A stretch of DNA of 6,515 nucleotides, from positions 1-6,515 of the forward strand of contig CALGCE010000142.1 of the NCBI GenBank assembly GCA_937884625.1, read 5' to 3'. The first letter of the stretch is position 1, and every line of letters starts with the position of its first letter. Below the pieces are notes generated by a model. The model had not been told where the DNA came from, searched no databases, and saw only the letters and a program-made list of their open reading frames with translations. The position numbers and the translations under genes are program-made. Below are positions 1 through 6,184 of this stretch, in pieces. Source of the stretch: an uncultured Clostridia bacterium. Lineage in GTDB: Bacteria; Bacillota; Clostridia; Oscillospirales; Acutalibacteraceae.

Positions 1-664
1 CGGTGGGCTCTCTGCCGATTTCCTGAAGCAGTTGGCGGGAGACGCGAAGGACTTTATTGATCGTTTCGACCATATGGACGGGGATTCTTATGGTTCTCGC
101 CTGATCTGCAATCGCCCTTGTAATAGCCTGTCTTATCCACCATGTAGCATAGGTTGAAAACTTAAATCCCTTGGTGTAATCAAACTTGTCAACCGCCTTA
201 ATAAGACCTACGTTGCCCTCTTGAATAAGGTCAAGAAAATACATACCACGACCTACATACTTTTTGGCAATACTTACAACAAGACGCAGGTTTGCCTCTG
301 TAAGACGTTGCTTTGCATACTCGTCGCCCTCGCCGATTTTTATTGCAAGTTCGATTTCTTCGTCTGATGTTAAAAGAGGTACCCTGCCTATTTCCCTTAA
401 ATAAACCTTTACGGGGTCATCAAGCGCAATATTATCGACCGAAATGTCATCTTTAAGGTTATCAAGGTCCATTTCCTCTAACTTTAATTCATCGTCGGTA
501 GGCTCTTCGTCAAAGTCAAGGTCTAAAAGCGGAGGCTCTGTAAAAAGTTCGTCAAGGTCATCGGGAGCATTTTCTATTTCGTCGATAGATGCGTCCTTTT
601 CTTCCTGTTCCTCTATTTCGGTCTGCGTTTCGGTATTCTTTAAAATTTTTTCCTCGTTTGCCAT
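1..664 (-). CDS. rpoD: RNA polymerase primary sigma factor RpoD (sigma-70/SigA), N-terminal 221 codons, cut by the window edge
   Basis: This is the primary sigma factor, which binds core RNA polymerase and directs it to housekeeping promoters. Reading from the ATG at 664 gives 221 codons before the left edge. Residues 1-82 are a short, very acidic leader rich in Asp and Glu. Region 1.2 begins near residue 83 with [17 protein letters not shown]. Region 2 follows: [17 protein letters not shown] (125-141), [19 protein letters not shown] (143-161), and the aromatic-rich promoter-melting and -10-recognition segment [19 protein letters not shown] (168-186). [16 protein letters not shown] (189-204) opens region 3. 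The remaining part of region 3 and region 4 lie outside the window. The start is supported by AAAGGGGA ending about 9 nt upstream, inside the end of dnaG. The ATG lies 1 nt after the dnaG stop, so dnaG-rpoD are cotranscribed, as in macromolecular-synthesis operons. The last ~110 bp have higher GC and more ATC/CGC codons than the rest of the gene. Confidence 0.97.
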   Translation of the reverse strand, partial: MANEEKILKNTETQTEIEEQEEKDASIDEIENAPDDLDELFTEPPLLDLDFDEEPTDDELKLEEMDLDNLKDDISVDNIALDDPVKVYLREIGRVPLLTSDEEIELAIKIGEGDEYAKQRLTEANLRLVVSIAKKYVGRGMYFLDLIQEGNVGLIKAVDKFDYTKGFKFSTYATWWIRQAITRAIADQARTIRIPVHMVETINKVLRVSRQLLQEIGREPT

Positions 665-665
665 A

Positions 666-1133
666 TTATTTGTTCCCCTTTTGTTTATTTTCTATTATTC
701 TTTTTAAATTTTCCGCCCAATCGTCATCCGACATATCCTTAATTTCGGTGGGATTTTTTTGTATTCTCTCATCTAATATTACCTTAATACTGTCTTTTAA
801 TACCGTTTTGGCGTTTTTACCGCCTTTTTCGCCGTTTGCAAGTGACACCAAATACCCCATTTCGGAATTTGACAGCATATCGCCGAAATACGATATATCC
901 AAATCTCTGCCGCTTTTAAGACACTCGCAAATCTTTTCGTATATCCGCCTGTTAAGGGATGTAAACATATCGTCGTCTTTTAACAGTTCGTAGGCGGTAT
1001 CAAATAGGTCAGGGTGTTGCAGAAGTACCGCTATGACCGTTTCTTCGGCGTTTGTCACCTTTAAATTAAGGCGTTTTTCGGGATTTACGTCATTTCTTGT
1101 GTACCTTGGCGTGATTATTTCGGATATTCGCAA
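666..1133 (-). CDS. dnaG: DnaG C-terminal helicase-interaction domain, in the -1 frame relative to the upstream dnaG ORF
   Basis: These 155 codons encode the C-terminal part of DNA primase, the helical domain that docks on the replicative helicase DnaB. The pattern [18 protein letters not shown] (residues 28-45), followed by [19 protein letters not shown], matches the family signature of an AE..LL.LLL.NP.LF-type helix pair. [16 protein letters not shown] end follows. It lacks zinc-finger and TOPRIM motifs, so it cannot be a complete primase. The nominal start is a TTG at 1133 with no convincing ribosome-binding site upstream, which argues against independent initiation. The frame opens just after a TAA at 1142-1140 and overlaps the end of the upstream dnaG ORF. 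Fusing the two at the A6 run (1136-1141) gives about 601 residues, the usual DnaG length. The stop is 1 nt before the rpoD ATG. I regard this as the second half of one gene, not a separate gene. Confidence 0.88.
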   Translation of the reverse strand: MRISEIITPRYTRNDVNPEKRLNLKVTNAEETVIAVLLQHPDLFDTAYELLKDDDMFTSLNRRIYEKICECLKSGRDLDISYFGDMLSNSEMGYLVSLANGEKGGKNAKTVLKDSIKVILDERIQKNPTEIKDMSDDDWAENLKRIIENKQKGNK

Positions 1134-2470
1134 TATTTTTTAGAAGCATACAGCTCTTTTTTCTGCTGTGTTTTTATATTCTTTTTTCTTATTTCGTCTA
1201 CCTTGCTTTCAAGTGCCGTCCGTGATACGCCGTACTTATCGCACATTCTTCCGATATAAAGGTCACGGGTCATAATGTCGTTTGACTGTGCTATGATACC
1301 TGCCGCCCTTGTAAGATACTGCAACCGACCGTCGTCGGTGTTAACGTCAATCCCCTCTACCGCCGTAAGCAGTTTATATTCTATCTCGCTTACCGCACCG
1401 TCAAGCAGTGCCGAAAATCTTGCCTTGCCGTGTTTCTTTATAAATTCGTCAGGGTCTTTGCCGTCGGGTACTACTATTACCCTTACATCAAGTCCCGTAT
1501 CTTTAAGTATTTCTCCTGCCCTCTTTACCGCTTTTTGTCCTGCGGCATCTGCGTCAAGAGTTAGTACAATCTCTTTTGTGTACCTTGAAAGAAGTTTTGC
1601 CTGTTCGGAAGTAAATGATGTGCCGAGTGCCGCTACGGTGTTCTTAAATCCTGCCTGATGAAGAGATATAACATCCATATTCCCCTCAACAAGAATTATA
1701 CGCTCGTCGCAGTAACTTTTTGCAAAATTCATACCGAAAAGATTTTCACTCTTTTTATATACGGGAGTATCCGAAGTGTTTACATATTTACCGCCCTGCT
1801 TGTCCTCTCCCGGCATTGCCCTTCCGCTGAAACCGATTACCTTACCCCTTATATTTATAATGGGGAACATAACCCTCTTTTTAAATCGGTCGTAGTATCT
1901 TCCGCTTTGACCTTTGCCTATTACATTTGCCTGCATCATATCCGAAAAGGAAAAGCCTTTTTGTGACAGATAATTTAAAAGACTGTCCCAACTGTCGGGA
2001 GCGGCACCCAATCCGAAATGCTTTATGGTGTTTACCGTAAGACCCCTTGAAGTAAGGTAATCAAGTGCCCATTTTCCATCTTCCGACATTAAATATTCGT
2101 GATAAAACTTTGCCGTTTCTCTGTTTATTTCAAAGATGGTATTCTTTAAATTCTGATAGGAATCGTCATATCCGTCCTGCGGGATTACAACACCGCTTTT
2201 TTCGGCTAAAAGTTTTATCGCTTCTATATAATCAAGGTTTTCTATAAGTTTTACAAAACTGAAAACGTCACCGCCTTGACCGCAACCGAAACAGTAAAAA
2301 GAACCGTTTTCGGGATACACCGTAAAAGACGGCGTCTTTTCGTTGTGAAAGGGACAAAGACCTACTAAATTTTTACCCCTGCGTTTTAAATTAACGTACG
2401 GTGCTATCACGCTTTCAATATCGTTTCTGTATTTAATTTCATTAATAACACTCTCGGGTATCATTGCCAA
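1115..2470 (-). CDS. dnaG: DNA primase DnaG, zinc-binding and TOPRIM catalytic part (frame broken before the C-terminal domain)
   Basis: DnaG makes the RNA primers for leading- and lagging-strand DNA synthesis at the replication fork. The CHC2 zinc ribbon is seen at residues 39-63: C39, H42, C60 and C63, in LCPFHNEKTPSF and FYCFGCGQGGD. The catalytic core follows, with YYDRFKKRVMFPI (192-204) and GFSGR (213-217). The TOPRIM fold at about 256-340 carries catalytic E262 in LVEGNMD and the metal-binding pair D306/D308 in LDADAAG. DGKDPDEFIKKHG closes this part. At 451 codons the ORF is short of the usual ~600 because the helicase-interaction domain lies in the -1 frame (666-1133). The TTG at 2470 is chosen over the ATG at 2464: AGGAGGTG (2485-2478) lies 9 nt from TTG but 15 nt from ATG. 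The dgt stop is 22 bp upstream, so translation is probably operonic. Confidence 0.96.
   Translation of the reverse strand: MAMIPESVINEIKYRNDIESVIAPYVNLKRRGKNLVGLCPFHNEKTPSFTVYPENGSFYCFGCGQGGDVFSFVKLIENLDYIEAIKLLAEKSGVVIPQDGYDDSYQNLKNTIFEINRETAKFYHEYLMSEDGKWALDYLTSRGLTVNTIKHFGLGAAPDSWDSLLNYLSQKGFSFSDMMQANVIGKGQSGRYYDRFKKRVMFPIINIRGKVIGFSGRAMPGEDKQGGKYVNTSDTPVYKKSENLFGMNFAKSYCDERIILVEGNMDVISLHQAGFKNTVAALGTSFTSEQAKLLSRYTKEIVLTLDADAAGQKAVKRAGEILKDTGLDVRVIVVPDGKDPDEFIKKHGKARFSALLDGAVSEIEYKLLTAVEGIDVNTDDGRLQYLTRAAGIIAQSNDIMTRDLYIGRMCDKYGVSRTALESKVDEIRKKNIKTQQKKELYASKKYCEYPK
1136..1141 (-). other. A6 homopolymer at the dnaG frame break (candidate frameshift or slippage site)
   Basis: On the coding strand the reading is TCT AAA AAA TAT in the N-terminal dnaG frame. 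A -1 shift on the second AAA gives AAA ATA TTG CGA and enters the C-terminal frame. The shift is confined to 1115-1142, between a TAA in the -1 frame (1142-1140) and the TAA of the zero frame (1117-1115). The A6 run is the only slippery sequence in that interval. Small inverted repeats flank it: ACAGC/GCTGT (1150-1169) on the upstream side of the mRNA and ATATT/AATAT (1124-1136) on the downstream side. Both are weak. One missing A (A7 to A6) would explain everything equally well, so mechanism cannot be decided from the sequence. Confidence 0.8.
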
Positions 2471-2477
2471 GCGACAG

Positions 2478-2485
2478 CACCTCCT
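2478..2485 (-). promoter_or_regulatory. Strong ribosome-binding site deciding the dnaG TTG start
   Basis: AGGAGGTG on the coding strand lies in the 22-bp gap between dgt and dnaG. It is 9 nt from TTG (2470) and 15 nt from the in-frame ATG (2464), so it favours the TTG codon. Confidence 0.85.
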
Positions 2486-2492
2486 GACAGTT

Positions 2493-3494
2493 TTATAGCT
2501 TCCAAGACTTCGGTATATAAATATCGGAGTACACAGTTACGGCATAATGGTCGGTCATACCTGCAATATAGTCGGTAACGGCACGCTTTATACCGTCACG
2601 CTCAAAAACAAGTTTGTATTCTGCCGTTAATTTATCGGGGTTTTCAAGAAAATACTTATATATCCCCTCAACTATACCGTATACCTTTTCTTCCTCCACC
2701 TTAACAATCGGGTTATGATAGACAGAACTGTAAAGAAATTCGTGGAGTTTTAAATAATATTTATCGGTAGTGCAGTCCATTTTTATATCGCTACCGTCAC
2801 TGTTATATACCACCGATTTTACAAGAGTATCTATTCTCTTGCTTTTTTTATTGCCTAAATGCTCTATAATATCGCTCGGTATATCGCTCTCTTTTATAAC
2901 ACCTGCATTTACGGCATCGTCGATATCGTGATTTATGTAGGCTATGCGGTCGCTTATTCTTACCACTTTACCCTCGGGCGTAGATGCCCACTCGCCTTTG
3001 GTGTGGTGAAGTATACCGTCAAGCACCTCTGCCGTTAAATTAAGACCTCTGCCGTCACGCTCTAACATCTTACACACCCTGACGCTTTGCTCATAGTGTG
3101 TAAAACCGTCCTCGCACAGTTCGTTTAGTGCTCTCTCTCCTGCATGACCGAACGGCGTATGCCCCAAATCGTGACCTAATGCAATAGCCTCGGTCAAGTC
3201 CTCATTTAAACGCAGTGAACGTGCGATAGTTCTTGCTATCTGCGATACTTCAAGCGTATGCGTAAGGCGTGTTCGGTAATGGTCGGACTGCGGTGACAAA
3301 AACACCTGCGTTTTATGTTTAAGCCTACGGAACGCTTTTGAGTGTATTATTCTGTCACGGTCACGCTGAAAATCGGTACGCAATTCGCATTTTTCTTCGT
3401 CCTTTTCTCTGCCCTTTGTATTGCTGCTCAAAGTAGCAAACGGGCTAAGGGTACTTTTTTCTATCTCCTCGCTTACCGTCCTCACATTTTGCAT
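2493..3494 (-). CDS. dgt: Deoxyguanosinetriphosphate triphosphohydrolase-like protein (HD-domain dNTPase)
   Basis: This is a 333-residue HD-superfamily phosphohydrolase of the dGTPase-like type. The family cleaves dNTPs, classically dGTP, to deoxynucleoside plus triphosphate and so adjusts dNTP pools. The exact substrate of this homolog is unknown. N-terminal family motifs are RTDFQRDRDRIIHSKAFRRL (39-58) and KHKTQVFLSPQSDHYRTRLTH (59-79). The HD metal ligands are H79, the pair H108/D109 in GHDLGHTPFGH, and D182 in ISDRIAYINHDIDDAV. GILHHTKG (160-167) is another conserved patch. The length fits the shorter bacterial dGTPase-like group rather than the ~505-residue E. coli Dgt. ATG at 3494 is preceded by AGGCGGTGAG, a slightly close but usable Shine-Dalgarno. 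It follows yigZ by 56 bp and precedes dnaG by 22 bp, so it is probably cotranscribed with dnaG and rpoD. No frameshift or missing key residue is seen. Confidence 0.95.
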   Translation of the reverse strand: MQNVRTVSEEIEKSTLSPFATLSSNTKGREKDEEKCELRTDFQRDRDRIIHSKAFRRLKHKTQVFLSPQSDHYRTRLTHTLEVSQIARTIARSLRLNEDLTEAIALGHDLGHTPFGHAGERALNELCEDGFTHYEQSVRVCKMLERDGRGLNLTAEVLDGILHHTKGEWASTPEGKVVRISDRIAYINHDIDDAVNAGVIKESDIPSDIIEHLGNKKSKRIDTLVKSVVYNSDGSDIKMDCTTDKYYLKLHEFLYSSVYHNPIVKVEEEKVYGIVEGIYKYFLENPDKLTAEYKLVFERDGIKRAVTDYIAGMTDHYAVTVYSDIYIPKSWKL

Positions 3495-3550
3495 AAACTC
3501 ACCGCCTACTACTATTATTAGTGAAAAATTTTATTTTTCCTCTTTATTTT

Positions 3551-4174
3551 TTAAATTTTCTGACAAAAAACGCTCTCCTGTACAAAATTCGCCGTAAGTC
3601 TTGAAGAAAACACTTCGCACAAGGTATCTTCAAAGTTCTTTATATCTTCGTTTTTTAAAGAAAACAAAACTTCAACCAGTTCGGTAAATAGGGTGTCTTT
3701 TACACTTCCGTTGCATTTTTCTATTACCGATATAAGTTTACTGTGGTCGGCATAATCACACTTTACCGAATAGGTCGCCCCGTTACACATTTTTACCCTT
3801 TGCGACAAATTTACGGCATCTCTGGCAGCAGAGGAATACGCCCTTACAAGTCCGCCTGTACCGAGAAGCACACCGCCGAAATACCTTGTTACTACTATAA
3901 TTATATCGCTAACGCCACTGCCCGTTATTATATCAAGAATGGGTTTTCCTGCCGTACCGTGAGGCTCACCGTCATCGGAAAACCTCGATGTGCCGTCTTT
4001 TAATACATATGCGTATACATTATGTTTTGCGTCCCAAAATCTGCTTTTTTGCTGTGATATTATCTCGGTTGCCTGTGCTTCGGTTTCGCAGTGATAAAGG
4101 GTTGCTATAAACCTTGAACGTTTCTCTGAATACTCGGCAGTAACGCTTTTAAGTACCGTTATATAGTCGGTCAA
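3551..4174 (-). CDS. YigZ/YvyE family protein (IMPACT-type UPF0029 plus DUF1949 domains)
   Basis: This 207-residue protein belongs to the YigZ/YvyE family, related at its N-terminus to eukaryotic IMPACT. Its biochemical role in bacteria is not settled; links to nucleic acid or ribosome-related functions have been proposed. Family motifs are clear: EYSEKRSRFIA (14-24), AKHNVYAYVL (49-58), RFSDDGEPHGTAGKPIL (64-80) and VVTRYFGGVLLGTGGLVRAYS (94-114). A smaller ferredoxin-like C-terminal DUF1949 domain of about 70 residues follows. Full length is typical. The start is TTG at 4174, with GAAGGTGA a few nt upstream (4186-4179) and no ATG nearby. A 74-bp gap containing a hairpin separates it from jag upstream. 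Downstream, 56 bp of AT-rich DNA leads to dgt. It may begin the yigZ-dgt-dnaG-rpoD transcript, but I cannot identify a convincing promoter. Confidence 0.94.
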   Translation of the reverse strand: MTDYITVLKSVTAEYSEKRSRFIATLYHCETEAQATEIISQQKSRFWDAKHNVYAYVLKDGTSRFSDDGEPHGTAGKPILDIITGSGVSDIIIVVTRYFGGVLLGTGGLVRAYSSAARDAVNLSQRVKMCNGATYSVKCDYADHSKLISVIEKCNGSVKDTLFTELVEVLFSLKNEDIKNFEDTLCEVFSSRLTANFVQESVFCQKI

Positions 4175-4205
4175 GAAATCACCTTCTTTAACTTTCGGTA
4201 AATAA

Positions 4206-4233
4206 CGCCCTGCCGACGGTTATCGGCAAGGCG
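4206..4233 (-). terminator. Stem-loop after jag, probable transcription terminator
   Basis: On the minus strand an 11-bp stem (CGCCTTGCCGA / TCGGCAGGGCG) encloses a 6-nt loop TAACCG. It is followed by the moderately T-rich TTATTT and preceded by an A-rich tract. One pair is U-G in minus-strand RNA, so the stem is continuous there, but the same position is a C-A mismatch in plus-strand RNA. This supports use on the minus strand, ending the rnpA-yidD-yidC-jag unit about 15 bp past the jag stop. The T-tract is imperfect, so read-through into yigZ is possible. Confidence 0.7.
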
Positions 4234-4248
4234 GTCTTTTACAAACAA

Positions 4249-5151
4249 TCAGTTTATTTTTCCGTATAACGGCATATCGCTGTCCTTTTTAGGCTCTCTT
4301 GTGGGTGCGGTTGCGACCGTATTACTCGGTCTGCGGTTTTCACTCTTTTGAGGTCTTTTGTCTGTGCCCTCGGGGAATATTACAACCCTCCTACGGCTAC
4401 CGTCACCTACTGAACTTGACGTTACCCCGTCAATTTCCTGTACCGCAGTGTGTATTATCCTGCGTTCATACGGATTCATCGGTTCAAGTCCTCTGCTGTG
4501 ACCGCTCTTTATTACCTGCTGTGCAACCTTGTTTGCAAGTGCCGTCAACGCCTGCTCCCTTTTCTCTCTGTAACTTCCGACATTTAAAGATACCCTGAAA
4601 TGTCCTCCGCCGTTGTTAGCCGCAAGGCTCGTAAGATACTGCAAAGCATCAAGGGTTTCCCCTCTGCGACCTATTATCGCACCAAGACCTTTACCGTCTA
4701 TAAAAATATGACAAATATTTTCTCTTGTTGCAACCTTTAACTTAATTTCATTGCAACCTAAATTTTCAAGAATCTTTTTTAAGTATGCCGTTGCAATTCC
4801 CTCTTGTGAATCGGGAGAAACAGTATCTGCGTCAACCGCATCGCTGAATTCATCGGGTATTTTTGTCTCCTGCACCTTTTGTTTGCTCTTTTCTTCCTTT
4901 ACGGTATTTTCTTTCTTTTGAGCAGGCTTCTTAGTTTTTTTATTCTTCGGCTTTTTCTCCTTTTCGTCGGGTGTTTCGATATACGCCCTTACCTCTGCCT
5001 TACTTCCGCCGAACATTCCCAATACTTTTTTCTTATACATTGTTATTGTTTCAAACTGAACATCATCTTCGGGTTTTGCTCCCAATTTTTCTATTGCGTC
5101 TTCTTTTGCTTCGTTTATAGTATTTCCGAAGCCTCTTGCCTCTTTAATCAA
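4249..5151 (-). CDS. jag: KH-R3H RNA-binding protein Jag/KhpB (SpoIIIJ-associated)
   Basis: Jag (KhpB, EloR in streptococci) is a cytoplasmic RNA-binding protein that associates with KhpA and influences cell elongation and division in Gram-positives. Here it has 300 residues. The N-terminal Jag_N domain spans about 1-59 and includes the family motif KKKVLGMFGG (40-49). A Lys/Glu-rich low-complexity linker covers about 60-117. The KH domain follows, with its GxxG loop in IIGRRGETLDALQYL (159-173). The R3H domain includes NPYERRIIH, with R230 and H234 as the RxxxH signature. A Pro/Lys/Arg-rich tail ends in LYGKIN. The start is TTG at 5151: GGGAGG (5164-5159) sits 7 nt upstream inside the yidC 3' end, and the first codons overlap the yidC stop by 8 bp, implying translational coupling. 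The pairing with yidC is the usual one. Confidence 0.96.
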   Translation of the reverse strand: MIKEARGFGNTINEAKEDAIEKLGAKPEDDVQFETITMYKKKVLGMFGGSKAEVRAYIETPDEKEKKPKNKKTKKPAQKKENTVKEEKSKQKVQETKIPDEFSDAVDADTVSPDSQEGIATAYLKKILENLGCNEIKLKVATRENICHIFIDGKGLGAIIGRRGETLDALQYLTSLAANNGGGHFRVSLNVGSYREKREQALTALANKVAQQVIKSGHSRGLEPMNPYERRIIHTAVQEIDGVTSSSVGDGSRRRVVIFPEGTDKRPQKSENRRPSNTVATAPTREPKKDSDMPLYGKIN

Positions 5152-6172
5152 GAAATTTCCTCCCTAACTGTTTTTCTTCAAATTCACACTGTTTCTTTAT
5201 TTCTTTTGCACGCTCTTTTGCCAACATCTTATGCGGTCCGTATACTAACTGTACGCCCGACTGTATAAATCCGCCGATAAGTGACGAGCATATCCAATAA
5301 AAACATACTCCGCCAGGAAACGTAAATCCGATAAACAACGATATTAACGGCATAGTGAGCATCATACCCGCCATACTCGGTGCATCGGGGTTGTTCTTTT
5401 TTTGTATTAACATTGATATAACGCTTGTAAGCATCTGTGCCAAAAATGCCATAATGGGCAAAAGCCAGATTTTTTGGAATTTTGAGAAAATATCAATATT
5501 AAACTGTGGCGACTGGGTTAAATCCATTCCAAGGAACGAATAGTCTATACCTGCTTTTTCGTCCTTTTCGATTATATATTTAAGGTCGCCTTTTATCTTC
5601 TTATATTCCTTTTTGGGAAGTATCTGCTCAATCTCTTCGGGATTTTCCCTTATAAGACGGATTATTCCAAGTTGGTTATTGCTGTTTTTTTCGTTCCAAT
5701 TGGTTTCTTTTTTAAATTTTTCGTAACTTTCGGAGTCTTCTTTTTTTATTTTACTGATATTGGTTGAAATAGCGGTGGTTACGTTGTTAACCTTGGTTTT
5801 ATCCGCACCCGACATATAGGTAAGCGGAGAAAGTATCAACCAATAAATGCTCATCATAAGCACAAGACGGATTATAAGCGGCAGACAACCGCCCGACATC
5901 GACACATTTTCCTCTTGATACAGTTTCTGCTGTGCCTCAGCCATTTTTTGCCTGTCGTCGCCGTAGCGTTTTTTGAGTTCATCAAGTTTCGGTTTTATAC
6001 GCATCTGCTGAACCGATGATTTCTGACTTTTTATACTAAGCGGAATTAACGCAATATTTGCAAGTAAAGTGAATACGAAAACCGATGCGGCGAAATTACC
6101 GCCGAAAATGTCCGATAAAAATTTCAAAATGTAACTTAGCGGTATATTTATAATGTTAAATAGACTCTGCAT
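5144..6172 (-). CDS. yidC: Membrane protein insertase YidC/Oxa1/SpoIIIJ family
   Basis: YidC inserts and folds membrane proteins, alone or with SecYEG. This 342-residue form has the Gram-positive/clostridial layout without the large periplasmic domain of E. coli. An amphipathic start (MQSLFNIINIPLSYILKFL) leads into TM1 (about 27-47). A cytoplasmic helical hairpin follows (about 48-90: KPKLDELKKRYGDDRQKMAEAQQ as two adjoining stretches). TM2 starts in the GGCLPLII motif (94-101). A charged external loop covers about 119-228, ending at the family motif FLGMDL. TM3 is about 235-256, and a TM4/TM5 hydrophobic region contains FPGGVCFYW. The C-terminus is basic. No lipobox cysteine is seen. The groove arginine usual in TM1 is Asn39 here, while Arg102 occurs in TM2. 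ATG at 6172 is 12 bp after the yidD stop, with TAGGA upstream as a modest ribosome-binding site. It overlaps jag by 8 bp. Confidence 0.96.
   Translation of the reverse strand: MQSLFNIINIPLSYILKFLSDIFGGNFAASVFVFTLLANIALIPLSIKSQKSSVQQMRIKPKLDELKKRYGDDRQKMAEAQQKLYQEENVSMSGGCLPLIIRLVLMMSIYWLILSPLTYMSGADKTKVNNVTTAISTNISKIKKEDSESYEKFKKETNWNEKNSNNQLGIIRLIRENPEEIEQILPKKEYKKIKGDLKYIIEKDEKAGIDYSFLGMDLTQSPQFNIDIFSKFQKIWLLPIMAFLAQMLTSVISMLIQKKNNPDAPSMAGMMLTMPLISLFIGFTFPGGVCFYWICSSLIGGFIQSGVQLVYGPHKMLAKERAKEIKKQCEFEEKQLGRKFLD
5159..5164 (-). promoter_or_regulatory. Ribosome-binding site for jag, embedded in the yidC 3' end
   Basis: GGGAGG on the coding strand is 7 nt from the TTG at 5151. It lies within the last codons of yidC and supports the non-ATG start and the 8-bp overlap. 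Confidence 0.8.
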
Positions 6173-6184
6173 CCTACACCATTC

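Noticed and set aside
444..993. Plus-strand open frames opposite rpoD and the dnaG end (Ser- and Phe-rich translations)
   Set aside because: They are antisense to clearly conserved proteins, have low-complexity translations with no family resemblance, and reflect the acidic and Lys-rich codons of the real genes.
666..1133. An independent small gene starting at TTG 1133
   Set aside because: There is no ribosome-binding site at a sensible distance, and the content is exactly the missing DnaG helicase-interaction domain, so a split dnaG explains it better.
3523..3539. AT-rich palindrome GAAAAAT-TTT-ATTTTTC between yigZ and dgt as a terminator or operator
   Set aside because: The stem is only 7 bp and nearly all A-T with a 3-nt loop, so it is weak as a terminator and common by chance in AT-rich gaps.
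3495..3550. Promoter for dgt in the AT-rich gap
   Set aside because: A TAATAAT-like -10 is present but no reasonable -35 lies 16-18 nt upstream, so the call is not supportable.
4206..4240. Bidirectional terminator or riboswitch-like element after jag
   Set aside because: The stem has a mismatch in plus-strand RNA, there is no convergent gene to terminate, and the 74-bp gap is too small and simple for a known riboswitch.
4879..5268. Plus-strand hydrophobic ORF opposite jag/yidC that could look like a membrane protein
   Set aside because: Its Phe/Leu/Cys-rich sequence is the reverse complement of the Lys/Glu-rich Jag linker; no domain signature or context supports it.
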